Below are positions 55,916 through 64,000 of a stretch of 64,000 bases of DNA, one piece after another. The notes under the pieces were generated by a model. The model searched no databases. It was not told the DNA's origin and worked only from the letters and a program-made list of their open reading frames with translations. Numbering within the stretch: position 1 is the first letter of the stretch; the number at the start of each line of letters is the position of its first letter. Where the stretch lies: contig CAJXVC010000012.1 of assembly GCA_913060975.1 (NCBI GenBank), positions 83,390 to 147,389 on the forward strand. Reading direction: 5' to 3'. Source of the DNA: an uncultured Gammaproteobacteria bacterium. Lineage in GTDB: Bacteria; Pseudomonadota; Gammaproteobacteria; Pseudomonadales; Pseudohongiellaceae. The position numbers and the translations under genes were made by a program.

Positions 55916-56595
55916 GGCGTCTCTCATTATTCTATTTATCAACGACTATTATTTAGGGCAATTAGTCTTTACCAGGCTGTGAACGGGCCGCAGGCCGGTT
56001 AGTGAATGTAGCAGCAACGACAAAGCGCCACAAATTCCCCTGGTAACGACTCGAGAGTGACAATACAGGAAAATACCGCTTATTTACTGCACAATCGCTC
56101 GGGCTGACCCGGGCATAGCTGTGCTCTGGCAACCTCTGGGTTTCGTGCGGCGCACACATTATTAGTGACTGGGTATTGTTCTCATTGGCGTGAGAATAGG
56201 CAGTCAAATCTGGCTCTAGCGTACAATCAGTCTCTCCTCACACTGCCAGTTTCGCTGTTGCTTCTCTCGACAACAGCCTTTTTTGCTCGCTACAATGACG
56301 GGGCTTTTCGCATCAGAACACACTGGCGGAAAAGTCCTTAAAACAACGTTTAATACTCATAAGAAGTACCGGGCAGTTGGGAATCTGCTGAATAAACGGC
56401 AATTGACTATTTATTGAGGCAGATCAATTCACTTCGGCGAGCTGACTCTACAATGCATCTGGTCGGGTTTAGCAAGGTCACAATCAGACGGATATTGCAG
56501 GCTGATAAGCAAATTCTCAGCGTTTGTGATTGTCTGACAGTACTACAGAAACTGCCTGCACGGGCGTTTCCTGGAACCCATATTGCAGGTGAATT
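55916..56595. other. intergenic region upstream of the Yip1-ccoNOQP operon
   Basis: 680 bases. The left part holds the leftward promoter of the NHL lipoprotein; the right part holds the FNR/Anr-like box at 56414-56427. A palindromic-looking stretch 'TTCTCATTGGCGTGAGAA' lies around 56179-56196. No gene of convincing length is seen. Confidence 0.4.
56414..56427 (+). promoter_or_regulatory. FNR/Anr-type binding site
   Basis: TTGAG-GCAG-ATCAA matches the TTGAT-N4-ATCAA consensus at nine of ten positions. It lies about 170 bases upstream of the Yip1 gene leading into ccoNOQP. Induction of cbb3 oxidase genes by Anr/FNR at low oxygen is well known, so the context supports it. Confidence 0.7.
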
Positions 56596-57210
56596 ATGAG
56601 TTCCAATATCTATACCAATCTATTATTCAAGTCTCTCTACAACCCTGTGGATTCTTTTCGGGATCTGTCACAGGTAGACCCTGCCCCACTGCAAATTCTC
56701 CTGCGTTATTCGATATGGTTACTTTTGTTGCCGCCATTCTTTGCATGGATCGGTGCCAGTAACTTCGGTTGGCGGCTCGGCGCTGAGGAACCACTACGCT
56801 TGCCAGCCGATGCACTGCTGGTGATTAGTATCGGCTATCTGTTGGTGCTGTTATTCGGGCTGGTCAGTACCGCATTCATCAGCCGCTGGATGGCAAGCAC
56901 CTACGGCGCTAACAAATCACTAGGCCGCCACTTGGCACTGGTGACAATGGTCGGACAACCGCTGGCCGTAGCCAGTATTGCTCACCTTTTCCCTGATGTG
57001 CTGGTCAATGTGCTGGTGCTCATTCCTACCATGATCTGGAGCATGTACTTGTTATACAAGGGCATACCGATTGCCTTAGAAACCCCTCCGGAACGGGGCA
57101 TGTTAATGGCATCTTCACTGGTTGGCTGGTTGCTGGTTGCAGCCGTGAGCCTGCTGGGCATCAGCATGGCACTGTGGGCACTGGGCGTTGGCCCACTCTT
57201 GGGAGTCTGA
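56596..57210 (+). CDS. Yip1-family membrane protein
   Basis: A 204-residue membrane protein with five predicted helices, e.g. 'ADALLVISIGYLLVLLFGLV' and 'ASSLVGWLLVAAVSLLGISM'. The N-terminus 'NLLFKSLYNPVDSFRDL' and the 'GRHLALVTMVGQPLAVASI' segment resemble bacterial Yip1 (DUF1282-like) proteins, whose role is unclear. It stands 31 bases before ccoN and is downstream of the FNR/Anr-like box, so it is probably the first gene of the oxidase operon. A link to oxidase assembly or membrane organisation is inference from position only. Confidence 0.78.
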   Translation: MSSNIYTNLLFKSLYNPVDSFRDLSQVDPAPLQILLRYSIWLLLLPPFFAWIGASNFGWRLGAEEPLRLPADALLVISIGYLLVLLFGLVSTAFISRWMASTYGANKSLGRHLALVTMVGQPLAVASIAHLFPDVLVNVLVLIPTMIWSMYLLYKGIPIALETPPERGMLMASSLVGWLLVAAVSLLGISMALWALGVGPLLGV

Positions 57211-57241
57211 AGTCGCCGCTAGTTCGGGACCGGTAGTAACT

Positions 57242-58681
57242 ATGACTATGACAGAAAACACAATTTATCAGGATCGGGTTACCCTTCGGTTAATCCAGTT
57301 CGCCGTCGTCTGGGCAGTTGTCGCCATGACTGCAGGCGTCTATCTCGCGGCCGAGTTGATCTGGCCAACTATAGATTTTGGCCAGTTCTGGCTATCGTTC
57401 GGTCGCCTGCGCCCGTTACACACTAACGGCATCGTGTTCGGCTTTGGCGTGTCAGCTCTGATGGCCACTGCCTTCTACAGTGTGCAGCGCACTTCTCATG
57501 TCACCCTGTTTTCCCCGCGACTGGCCTGGTTCTGTTGTTATGCCTGGCAACTGACTGTTCTGCTGGGCGGGCTGTCACTACTGGCCGGTTGGAATACCAC
57601 CAAGGAATACGCCGAACTGGAATGGCCGTTTGATATTGCCATCGCTGTGGTTTGGATCTGCTTTGCTGTGGTGTTCTTCGGCACCATCGCCACCCGCAAG
57701 ATCCGGCCTATTTATATTTCCAACTGGTTTTATGGGGCGCTGATTATCGTCATTGCCATGTTGCATATCGTGAATAATCTGGCTCTTCCTGTTTCACTGA
57801 ACAAATCCTATTCGCTGTATGCTGGCGCTCAGGATGCTGTGGTGCAATGGTGGTACGGCCACAATGCGGTAGGCTTTCTGTTGACCGGTGGCTTCCTGGG
57901 TATGGTGTATTACTTCCTGCCCAAACATGCTGGTCGACCAATCTGGAGCTATCGCCTGTCGGTGGTCGCGTTCTGGGCTTTTGTTTACAGCTACATATGG
58001 GCAGGCCCACACCACTTGCACTACAACTCGATTCCCGAGTGGGTGCAGTCGTTGGGCATGGTGATGAGTATTGTCTTGCTCGCGCCTTCCTGGGCGACAC
58101 TGATCAACGGCGTGATGACTGTCAGCACGGCCTGGGAAAAGCTGCGTACAGACCCAGCCCTGAAATTTATTGTGTTGTCACTGGCGTTTTATGGGCTGGC
58201 GACGTTTGAAGGGCCAATGATGGCAATCCGCAGCGTCAATGTCGTCAGTCACTTCACCGACTGGACAATCGGTCACGTGCACTCCGGCGCACTGGGTTGG
58301 AATGCCATGATTACCTACGGCACGTTTTATTTTATGGTCCCGCGTCTCGTCGGCCGCGAACTGTACAGCACGCGACTTGCCAATATCCATTTCTGGATGG
58401 CATTGGCGGGCACTATGCTCTACATCATTGCTATGTGGGCAGCCGGTGTCTCTCAGGGGCTGTTGTGGTTGAGTGTCGACCAGCTGGGTGAACTCAGTTT
58501 CGACTTCAAGGACATCATGTCCAGCATGACGCCTTATTATCTGTTGCGTCTCGTGGCAGGTCTGGTCTTTCTGGGCGGCACCGTACTCATGGCTTACAAC
58601 CTGTTTATGACGATGAAGGGCAGAGAGCCGGTTGCGGTGACACCGCCTCCCGTCGCGCCAGCATTCGGAGTCGCCTCATGA
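57242..58681 (+). CDS. ccoN: cbb3-type cytochrome c oxidase subunit I
   Basis: A 479-residue catalytic subunit from the ATG at 57242; a second ATG follows two codons later, and the frame is open further upstream inside the Yip1 gene. It reduces oxygen at the heme b3/CuB centre. Ligand motifs are 'RLRPLHTNGIVFGFG' (low-spin heme), 'WWYGHNAVGFLLTGGF' with CuB His and a Tyr nearby, 'WAGPHHLHYNSIP', and 'HFTDWTIGHVHSGALGWNAM' with two heme-ligating His. About twelve membrane helices fit the family length. It overlaps ccoO by four bases. No strong ribosome site is visible. Confidence 0.96.
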   Translation: MTMTENTIYQDRVTLRLIQFAVVWAVVAMTAGVYLAAELIWPTIDFGQFWLSFGRLRPLHTNGIVFGFGVSALMATAFYSVQRTSHVTLFSPRLAWFCCYAWQLTVLLGGLSLLAGWNTTKEYAELEWPFDIAIAVVWICFAVVFFGTIATRKIRPIYISNWFYGALIIVIAMLHIVNNLALPVSLNKSYSLYAGAQDAVVQWWYGHNAVGFLLTGGFLGMVYYFLPKHAGRPIWSYRLSVVAFWAFVYSYIWAGPHHLHYNSIPEWVQSLGMVMSIVLLAPSWATLINGVMTVSTAWEKLRTDPALKFIVLSLAFYGLATFEGPMMAIRSVNVVSHFTDWTIGHVHSGALGWNAMITYGTFYFMVPRLVGRELYSTRLANIHFWMALAGTMLYIIAMWAAGVSQGLLWLSVDQLGELSFDFKDIMSSMTPYYLLRLVAGLVFLGGTVLMAYNLFMTMKGREPVAVTPPPVAPAFGVAS

Positions 58682-59313
58682 ACGGTTTATCACTGCACAG
58701 AAAAATTGAAGAGAACACCGGCCTGTTGATTTTTGGCATTCTGGTGGTGTCCGCGATTGGTGGACTCGTACAACTTGTACCGGTGCTGAATCAGGACAGT
58801 CTGGAAGAGCCAACAAGCAATACCCGCCCCTATTCAGCGGTGGAGCTGACAGGTCGCGATATCTATATGCGCGAAGGTTGTTCGGTTTGCCATTCCCAGC
58901 AAATCCGCCCGCTGATTGCCGAAGTGGAGCGTTATGGTCCCTACTCGCGTGCCGGAGAATTCGTTTATGACCGCCCGTTCATGTGGGGCTCAAAACGCAC
59001 CGGGCCAGACTTGCATCGCATTGGCGGCAAGTATTCCGATGACTGGCACAGACTGCATTTGCTTGACCCACGCGCCGTCGTTGCCGAGAGCATCATGCCA
59101 GCATATCCCTGGCTGGGGGAACGTGAGGCCAGTGAGGCGGGCAATATCACCGCAAAGATGCGCGGGCTACGCAGACTCGGCCATCCCTATACTGATGAAG
59201 AGATCGCCGCAGCTGAAGCCGATCTGGAAGGCCTTAAGGAAATCGACACGCTGATCGCGTATTTACAATTGCTCGGCACAAACTTCAATGAAGAAGAGGA
59301 GACAAACGAATGA
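58678..59313 (+). CDS. ccoO: cbb3-type cytochrome c oxidase subunit II
   Basis: A 211-residue monoheme c subunit. The N-terminal anchor is 'NTGLLIFGILVVSAIGGLVQ', and the heme c site 'GCSVCHSQQIRP' uses Cys68, Cys71 and His72. An axial Met is likely in 'ESIMPAYPWL'. It passes electrons from CcoP to CcoN. It overlaps ccoN (ATGA at the junction) and ccoQ. Confidence 0.97.
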   Translation: MNGLSLHRKIEENTGLLIFGILVVSAIGGLVQLVPVLNQDSLEEPTSNTRPYSAVELTGRDIYMREGCSVCHSQQIRPLIAEVERYGPYSRAGEFVYDRPFMWGSKRTGPDLHRIGGKYSDDWHRLHLLDPRAVVAESIMPAYPWLGEREASEAGNITAKMRGLRRLGHPYTDEEIAAAEADLEGLKEIDTLIAYLQLLGTNFNEEEETNE

Positions 59314-59453
59314 CACTTTTCCTGTTCTTCGGTGACATGTTCGTAATGGCGTTCATGATTGGTCTGGTTGTCTGGTTCATCAATCGTGATGACGATGCAG
59401 TGATCGATGAAGTAGCACGTATTCCGCTAGAGGATGAGCAACACCATGGCTGA
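59310..59453 (+). CDS. ccoQ: cbb3-type oxidase small subunit IV
   Basis: A 47-residue protein that starts in an ATGA overlap with the ccoO stop. One hydrophobic helix ('MFVMAFMIGLVVWFINR') and an acidic tail ('DDDAVIDEVARIPLEDE') match CcoQ, which stabilises the complex. Its stop lies inside the ccoP start region, so the four genes are tightly coupled. Confidence 0.88.
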   Translation: MTLFLFFGDMFVMAFMIGLVVWFINRDDDAVIDEVARIPLEDEQHHG

Positions 59454-60324
59454 TATGCAAACAGGTTTCTGGGCTGGCTGGATTGCAGTCCTCACTCTGG
59501 TATCACTGGCCGCGATGGGCTGGCTGGTCTGGAGCATTTATTTCGGACGCGACAGCCATGAAGAAACCCCCGAAGAACCCGTCTGGGATGAGACACTGGA
59601 GGAAGGTCATCGTCCGCCCCCACTCTGGTGGTTCTGGTTACTGTTTGGCGCCATGATTTTCTCCCTGATCTATCTGATTTTCTTTCCCGGCCTGGGCTCC
59701 TATTCCGGCCTGTTGGATTGGTCGCAAGGCGCCCGCATGGCCGACAGCATGGAAAACTTTGATGCTCGCTTTGCTGAACCACGTGCCGAAGTGGCAGCGA
59801 TGACGTTGGCTGAGATTCAGAATGATTTGAATCTCATGGATACTGCTGAACGTATATTTCGACGCGAATGTTCGGTTTGTCACGGACCGGACGGCCGTGG
59901 GCAAGCCAATTTGTTCCCCAACTTGCATGATGTGGATTGGCAATGGGGGGCCTCTCCCGAACAGATCGAACAGTCTATTCGCGGTGGTCGGCGCGCCAAC
60001 ATGATTGCGTGGCAAGCCGTGCTCGGTGAAGATGGTATAGATCGTGTCGCCGAATATGTACAGGTGTTGGGCAGCGATGCAGCCGCCGGTCATGAGGGAG
60101 CTACCCAATACCAGCAAACATGCGCCGCCTGTCATGGAGCAGATGGCAGTGGCAATGTTGCTCTGGGCGCACCCAGATTGGATGATGATATTTGGCTGTA
60201 TGGCGGTGATCTCGCCACCATCCGCGAGACGCTGCAAAATGGTCGTTATGGCGTGATGCCGGCATTTGGTGAACGCCTCGACGATTTCCAGATCAAGCTA
60301 CTTATCGCCTTGCTGGCGCGTTAG
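59434..60324 (+). CDS. ccoP: cbb3-type cytochrome c oxidase subunit III (diheme)
   Basis: A 296-residue diheme cytochrome. After an N-terminal helix ('GFWAGWIAVLTLVSLAAMGW') and a second one ('WWFWLLFGAMIFSLIYLIFF') come two heme c domains: 'ECSVCHGPDGRG' (Cys146, Cys149, His150) and 'TCAACHGADGSG' (Cys230, Cys233, His234). Likely axial Met residues are in 'RRANMIAW' and 'YGVMPAFGE'. The exact start is unclear; ATGs at 59434, 59446 and 59455 are in frame, and the first overlaps ccoQ by 20 bases. The assembly genes ccoGHIS are not in this window. Confidence 0.96.
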   Translation: MSNTMADMQTGFWAGWIAVLTLVSLAAMGWLVWSIYFGRDSHEETPEEPVWDETLEEGHRPPPLWWFWLLFGAMIFSLIYLIFFPGLGSYSGLLDWSQGARMADSMENFDARFAEPRAEVAAMTLAEIQNDLNLMDTAERIFRRECSVCHGPDGRGQANLFPNLHDVDWQWGASPEQIEQSIRGGRRANMIAWQAVLGEDGIDRVAEYVQVLGSDAAAGHEGATQYQQTCAACHGADGSGNVALGAPRLDDDIWLYGGDLATIRETLQNGRYGVMPAFGERLDDFQIKLLIALLAR

Positions 60325-60333
60325 ACCCAGATA

Positions 60334-60359
60334 CCGCCCCTGACCAAACGCAGGGGCGG
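60334..60359 (+). terminator. GC-rich hairpin after ccoP
   Basis: Perfect nine-base arms CCGCCCCTG / CAGGGGCGG with an eight-base loop, starting nine bases after the stop codon. No T run follows, so it may protect the 3' end or assist factor-dependent termination. Confidence 0.55.
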
Positions 60360-60549
60360 CCTACCCTGTATGGGTATTGCCAACCCCGTCTCATGACCTC
60401 CCGCTGAACCAGCACATTGCACCCCGCAATCCACGCCCTTTGCAAACCAGTCAGCCCCGCAAAAACAGTGCTTGACCAACAATAAGTTCATAGACGCAGA
60501 CTCATAGAATCCGTAAGCTCCGCCCTATCTACTTGGGGAAATTTACCGT

Positions 60550-61830
60550 ATGAATTTTTTATTCGTTTCCTATGATGGCCTCATTGGCGACCTCGCATGG
60601 ACCATCGTCAAGGAAGGCCATCAGGTCAAATACGCTATCAAGAATCCGGAAGACCGCGAGGTCGGTTCCGGGTTCGTACCTATTATCGAAGATTGGCGCC
60701 CGGAGGTAGATTGGGCTGACGTTATTGTCTTTGACGACGTACTCGGCATGGGCACCGATGCCAAGGAATTGCGCGATGCCGGCAAACTCGTTGTGGGTGG
60801 TACACCTTATACCGACATGCTGGAAGACGATCGTTCTTTCGGTCAGGAAGAACTGAAAAAGCACGGCATATCGATTATTCCCTACCGCCATTTTGAAAGC
60901 TTTGATGACGCCGTACGCTTTGTTAAAGAGAATCCGGGGCGCTATGTCATTAAACCTTCGGGCGAGGCACAGAACCTCAAAGGCTTGCTGTTTATTGGCG
61001 AGGAAGACGATGGCTCCGATGTGATACAGGTGCTCGAGGACTATCAGCAAGCCTGGTCCAACAAGATTCCAACCTTTCAACTACAAAAACGTGTAGAAGG
61101 CGTCGAAGTGGCCGTCGGCGCTTTCTTCAATGGCAAAGAATTCGCGTTCCCGATCAATATCAATTTTGAACACAAGAAATTGTTCCCGGGCGACCTGGGC
61201 CCGTCAACTGGCGAGATGGGAACGGCAATGTTCTGGTCCGGCCCCAATCGTATTTTCAACCAGACATTAAAAAAACTGGAAGGTAGACTCGCGCAAGAAA
61301 ACTACGTGGGTTATATCGACCTGAACTGTATTGTCGCCGGCAGCAATATCTACCCGCTGGAATTCACAGCGCGTTTTGGCTACCCGACTATCTTCATTCA
61401 GCAGGAAGGCATTCTTACGCCGATGGCCGATTTTCTGCATGGGCTGGCCAGCGGCACCCGAAAAACCTTCAAGACGCGCACCGGATTTCAGATTGGCGTG
61501 CGTATTGTTGTGCCGCCGTTTCCATTCACTGACCCGGAAACGTTTGCCGTTAAATCAAAAGACACCATTATCCACTTCCGCAAAAGCAAGGAAGGCGTGC
61601 ATTTTGAGGATGTGAAACTGGTTAACGATGAATGGCTGATCACTGGCAGTTCGGGAGTAATCCTGGTCGTGGTTGGTACTGGCCAAACAATGAAGCAGGC
61701 GCAGCGACAAGCTTACGCAAGAATCAAGAATTTGATTATCCCGCATATGTACTATCGGGTGGACATTGGTGATCGCTGGTTTGAAGACAGTGATAAACTG
61801 CATAGCTGGGGATACCTGCGCGAACTATGA
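60550..61830 (+). CDS. ATP-grasp ligase related to PurD (GARS-like)
   Basis: A 426-residue ATP-grasp enzyme. The N-terminal Rossmann-like lobe ('NFLFVSYDGLIGDLAWTIVK') and the ATP-grasp core ('RYVIKPSGEAQNLKGLLF', 'VEGVEVAVGAFFNGKEFAF', 'YIDLNCIVAGSNIYPLEFTA') resemble glycinamide ribonucleotide synthetase, but parts of the PurD phosphoribosylamine site are not evident. ATP-grasp enzymes join a carboxylate to an amine using ATP. GGGGA lies upstream of the ATG. The following GNAT-like gene overlaps it by four bases (ATGA), so the two probably make one product. The true substrates are unknown; a role in purine synthesis is unlikely given the pairing. Confidence 0.85.
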   Translation: MNFLFVSYDGLIGDLAWTIVKEGHQVKYAIKNPEDREVGSGFVPIIEDWRPEVDWADVIVFDDVLGMGTDAKELRDAGKLVVGGTPYTDMLEDDRSFGQEELKKHGISIIPYRHFESFDDAVRFVKENPGRYVIKPSGEAQNLKGLLFIGEEDDGSDVIQVLEDYQQAWSNKIPTFQLQKRVEGVEVAVGAFFNGKEFAFPININFEHKKLFPGDLGPSTGEMGTAMFWSGPNRIFNQTLKKLEGRLAQENYVGYIDLNCIVAGSNIYPLEFTARFGYPTIFIQQEGILTPMADFLHGLASGTRKTFKTRTGFQIGVRIVVPPFPFTDPETFAVKSKDTIIHFRKSKEGVHFEDVKLVNDEWLITGSSGVILVVVGTGQTMKQAQRQAYARIKNLIIPHMYYRVDIGDRWFEDSDKLHSWGYLREL

Positions 61831-62813
61831 TTCACTTTGAAACCGATGCAGTAAAGTGCCAGGCGCTCTGGGAACAATTCACGCCGCACCAACGCGCCTG
61901 GGATGAATGGGATCTGATGTATGCTTTTCATGATCAGGCCACTTATTTGTTCAATTTCATGGTGCATGAAACCGACGGTAAAATCGATGGTTTAATCCCG
62001 CTCGTCAAAGATACATCCGATGGCAGTTATGAATTGTTCGGGGGCTGTTATCCGGATAGCCGCATTCTCTGGATCGACATTGCACACTTCCCGGAGTACT
62101 ACGACAACTTGCCGGACAACACGGTGTTTTTTGACTTGAAAGGCAGTTTTGTTGCATCAATACTAAGCCAATACCCTGAATACGAATCGAATTTTGTCGA
62201 GCAGGACCTGCAGTATTTCCTGATCCCAGCTGAATTCGACTACGACTTCGTCAATCACATCAATACTTTTTCCACAGACAAGCGTAAGGGCTTTCTACGT
62301 GATCTGCGCAAGATTCGCGAACTCAATCCGGATCTCGAACTGGTGTGGAGTGACACCGACGAGTCCGAACTATTTATCTCTTTAAGTCTGAAAAATTTTG
62401 GCGCTGATTCGGACCATGTTACTGAAGCCGGCAAGCAGGAAGTAAGACGAGTCGTATCGGAGCTGCAAGAGTTGGGTTTTCTCAAAACCCTCACTATTAC
62501 GATTGCCGGCGTGAAACAGGCGACGTCACTTTCGGCGCTGTATAACAATGCCTGGGTGTCACTCTATGCGGGCAGCAACAATGACTACAAGAATCTGGGT
62601 AAGCTATTGAATGTGGAAACCATTCAGGAAGGCTGCCGCCTCAAGGTCGATGAAGTCAATTACATGACCGGGATGACGTGGAAATCAGCCTGGCATATGA
62701 AAGAAAATCCCTGCCGCACCATGCGCAAGCCAGCGAAGAAGATAGAGCCCGCAGTTGAACCCTCCAGTGAAACTACAACAGAGCCCAACTCGGAACCCAC
62801 CGGCACAAAATAA
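61827..62813 (+). CDS. GNAT/FemAB-like acyltransferase
   Basis: A 328-residue protein starting in the ATGA overlap with the ATP-grasp gene. The second half carries GNAT-like features: 'KRKGFLRDLRKIRELNPDLE', 'ITIAGVKQATSLSALYNNAW' and 'YAGSNNDYKNLGKLLNVETI', similar to BioF2/FemAB-type acyltransferases in which a substrate-sensing half precedes the transfer half. The last 30 residues are a Pro/Glu/Thr tail with no fold. It probably transfers an acyl or aminoacyl group to, or from, the product of the ligase. Both partners unknown. Confidence 0.75.
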   Translation: MIHFETDAVKCQALWEQFTPHQRAWDEWDLMYAFHDQATYLFNFMVHETDGKIDGLIPLVKDTSDGSYELFGGCYPDSRILWIDIAHFPEYYDNLPDNTVFFDLKGSFVASILSQYPEYESNFVEQDLQYFLIPAEFDYDFVNHINTFSTDKRKGFLRDLRKIRELNPDLELVWSDTDESELFISLSLKNFGADSDHVTEAGKQEVRRVVSELQELGFLKTLTITIAGVKQATSLSALYNNAWVSLYAGSNNDYKNLGKLLNVETIQEGCRLKVDEVNYMTGMTWKSAWHMKENPCRTMRKPAKKIEPAVEPSSETTTEPNSEPTGTK

Positions 62814-62925
62814 ATTTGATTGTTCAATTACACGAAATTGGCTATCGGCTATAGCTGCAATAAAGATACGTCCGATGGCAGTGACCACCGAGGCGAAGAA
62901 GCATCAAACCAAGAAGCTGGCTTTG

Positions 62926-63360
62926 TTATTTCGCGAAGAGCTGGGCTTTGATATCTCGAAACGCTTTGAATTCCAATGCATTACCAGACGGATCTGTGAA
63001 AAACATGGTCGCTTGCTCCCCAGGCTCGCCCTTGAAGCGGATGTACGGCTCAATGATGAACGATTCTATAAAGCCGGCGACCTGATCGGCCAACCGCTGC
63101 CAGTCATCAAGCTCCAGGACCACGCCAAAATGTGGAACCGGGACGCCATGCCCATCAACACCGTTCGCAATACTGGTCACCTTGCCGTCTTTACCGAGTT
63201 GCGGATTGAGATGGGTGACGAGCTGATGTCCGAACAGATCAAAATCAATCCACTCTCGCGCACTTCGCCCCTCGGGCAAGCTCATCTTTTGCCCATAGAA
63301 TTCTCTTGCTTCAGCAATATCCCGAACCTGGATAGCCAGATGAAATGGAGTCAATGACAT
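62926..63360 (-). CDS. VOC-superfamily protein (glyoxalase type)
   Basis: A 144-residue VOC protein opening 'LTPFHLAIQVRDIAEAREFY' and ending 'MFFTDPSGNALEFKAFRD'. Likely metal ligands are His8, a central His ('VPVPHFGVVLELDDW') and the Glu of 'NALEFK'. It belongs to the same superfamily as the protein at 36992-37372 but is only distantly similar. It converges on the GNAT gene and has GGA nine bases before the ATG. Substrate unknown. Confidence 0.88.
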   Translation of the reverse strand: MSLTPFHLAIQVRDIAEAREFYGQKMSLPEGRSAREWIDFDLFGHQLVTHLNPQLGKDGKVTSIANGVDGHGVPVPHFGVVLELDDWQRLADQVAGFIESFIIEPYIRFKGEPGEQATMFFTDPSGNALEFKAFRDIKAQLFAK

Positions 63361-63683
63361 AGTAATTCCAGAGTTACGAGTTTAAGACAGACTCGCAGTA
63401 TACAAAGTCTTGTTACTTGATCATAGCCAGCCCAATCCCCTATTAGCGCGGCTAGCCGATTGCACGTCTGGAGTTTCGATGCGCCACGAATGTTCCAGAG
63501 TTTTCGTTGCATTGAGATAAGGAAATACAATGCATGAATTTGCATCGGGCCAATACTGGCCATGTTTTGAAAGAACAGTTGAGAGAAAAGTAAAGTGGCG
63601 ACTGACTACCTCCATGTAGCCCGACGCTCCTTGTCGCTTCGCCTTACCCCTTTCTACACCACTTACTACTGCCTGGCTTACTT

Positions 63684-63755
63684 CCTTGCGCCTTTCCTTG
63701 TGCTTTTCCTTGCACTTCTCCTTGCAACTATCCTTGTGCCTTTCTTTGCATTGTT
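63684..63755. repeat. degenerate 12-base tandem array
   Basis: Five to six units of the form CCTTGYRCYTTT follow one another, each differing at one to four positions. The unit length equals that of the array at 45327-45458, but the sequences are unrelated. Confidence 0.8.
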
Positions 63756-63943
63756 GCCTGGATCTCTCTTGGGCTTTTCGCAGGATCATTCCTTGACCAC
63801 TATATCGCCCAACTCCCTGAGCGGGGTTTATGCTGACACTCCTTGCCTGCGTCTCCCACTAGCTCACTCCAAGTCTCCTCCTACATCCGTGTTTGCATCC
63901 CTGCCGGATTCTCCGAGCTCAACTTCCTTGTCCTTGTTTCAGC

Positions 63944-64000
63944 GCTCCTTGCTCCTTGCTCCTTGCTCCTTGCTCCTTGCTCCTTGCTCCTTGCTCCTTG
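63944..64000. repeat. 7-base tandem repeat GCTCCTT, at least eight copies
   Basis: Eight perfect copies of GCTCCTT run to the end of the window with the first base of a ninth, so the true length is unknown. The bases just before it (CTTCCTTGTCCTTGTTTC) look like decayed units. Confidence 0.95.

Larger units (their letters stand above)
63361..64000. other. repeat-rich intergenic tail, cut by the window end
   Basis: 640 bases with no convincing gene. It contains a degenerate 12-base array (63684-63755) and a 7-base array that begins at 63944 and continues past the edge. Frames open through this region (for example 63421-63789 minus) read as Lys/Glu/His low-complexity repeats and are byproducts of the arrays. 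Confidence 0.55.

Noticed and set aside
63421..63789. 122-codon minus-strand frame with Lys-Glu-Lys-His repeats
   Set aside because: Low complexity produced by the degenerate 12-base array, with no start signal.

Overview
This window comes from a free-living, probably aquatic gammaproteobacterium; the genus cannot be named from sequence alone. The case rests on a complete high-affinity cbb3 cytochrome oxidase operon (ccoNOQP), a PomA/PomB-type flagellar stator pair with a FliL-like protein, three TonB-dependent receptors, many exported peptidases and several multi-domain signalling proteins. I see no transposase, prophage, CRISPR array, tRNA or rRNA gene. The region looks like chromosome with an unusual number of intergenic short tandem repeats.

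Left part (1-12355): a PAS histidine kinase running off the left edge is translationally coupled to an HDOD protein. After a TIGR02466-type 2OG-Fe(II) oxygenase comes a five-gene minus-strand operon: ECF sigma factor, zinc-finger anti-sigma factor, two exported acidic low-complexity repeat proteins, and an outer-membrane protein with N-terminal TPRs and a C-terminal beta-barrel. This is my best candidate for an undescribed surface-protein export system. A YiaD-like OmpA lipoprotein, a membrane PAS protein and a soluble triple-PAS chemotaxis receptor follow.

Central part (12430-30387): a peptide/amino-acid utilisation region. It holds an exported D-aminoacylase-like amidohydrolase, a TonB receptor, two near-identical M20-family lipoproteins flanking an ABC cassette (one ATPase, three MacB/FtsX-type permeases and a small His-rich exported protein), a DUF885 lipoprotein with HExxPGHH, and L-serine ammonia-lyase. 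Both twin M20 lipoproteins lack two of the usual metal-binding residues, whereas a third M20 enzyme at 43491-45011 keeps them.

Middle-right part (30706-48953): a sensor kinase overlapping a REC-GGDEF protein, an HDOD/metallo-beta-lactamase pair, a VOC protein, a TonB receptor divergent from a BlaI-type repressor and M56 membrane protease, an NHL-propeller protein, TrmO, the canonical M20 peptidase, a repeat-rich intergenic kilobase, a lipoprotein phosphatase, an exported glutathione peroxidase, thymidine kinase and a Sel1-repeat lipoprotein gene interrupted by one in-frame amber codon.

Right part (49169-64000): a third TonB receptor, fliL-like and motAB genes in divergent orientation, a second NHL lipoprotein, a Yip1-family gene leading into ccoNOQP with an FNR/Anr-like box upstream, a coupled ATP-grasp/GNAT-like pair, a VOC protein and a repeat-rich tail cut by the window end. 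Strong hairpin terminators separate most units.
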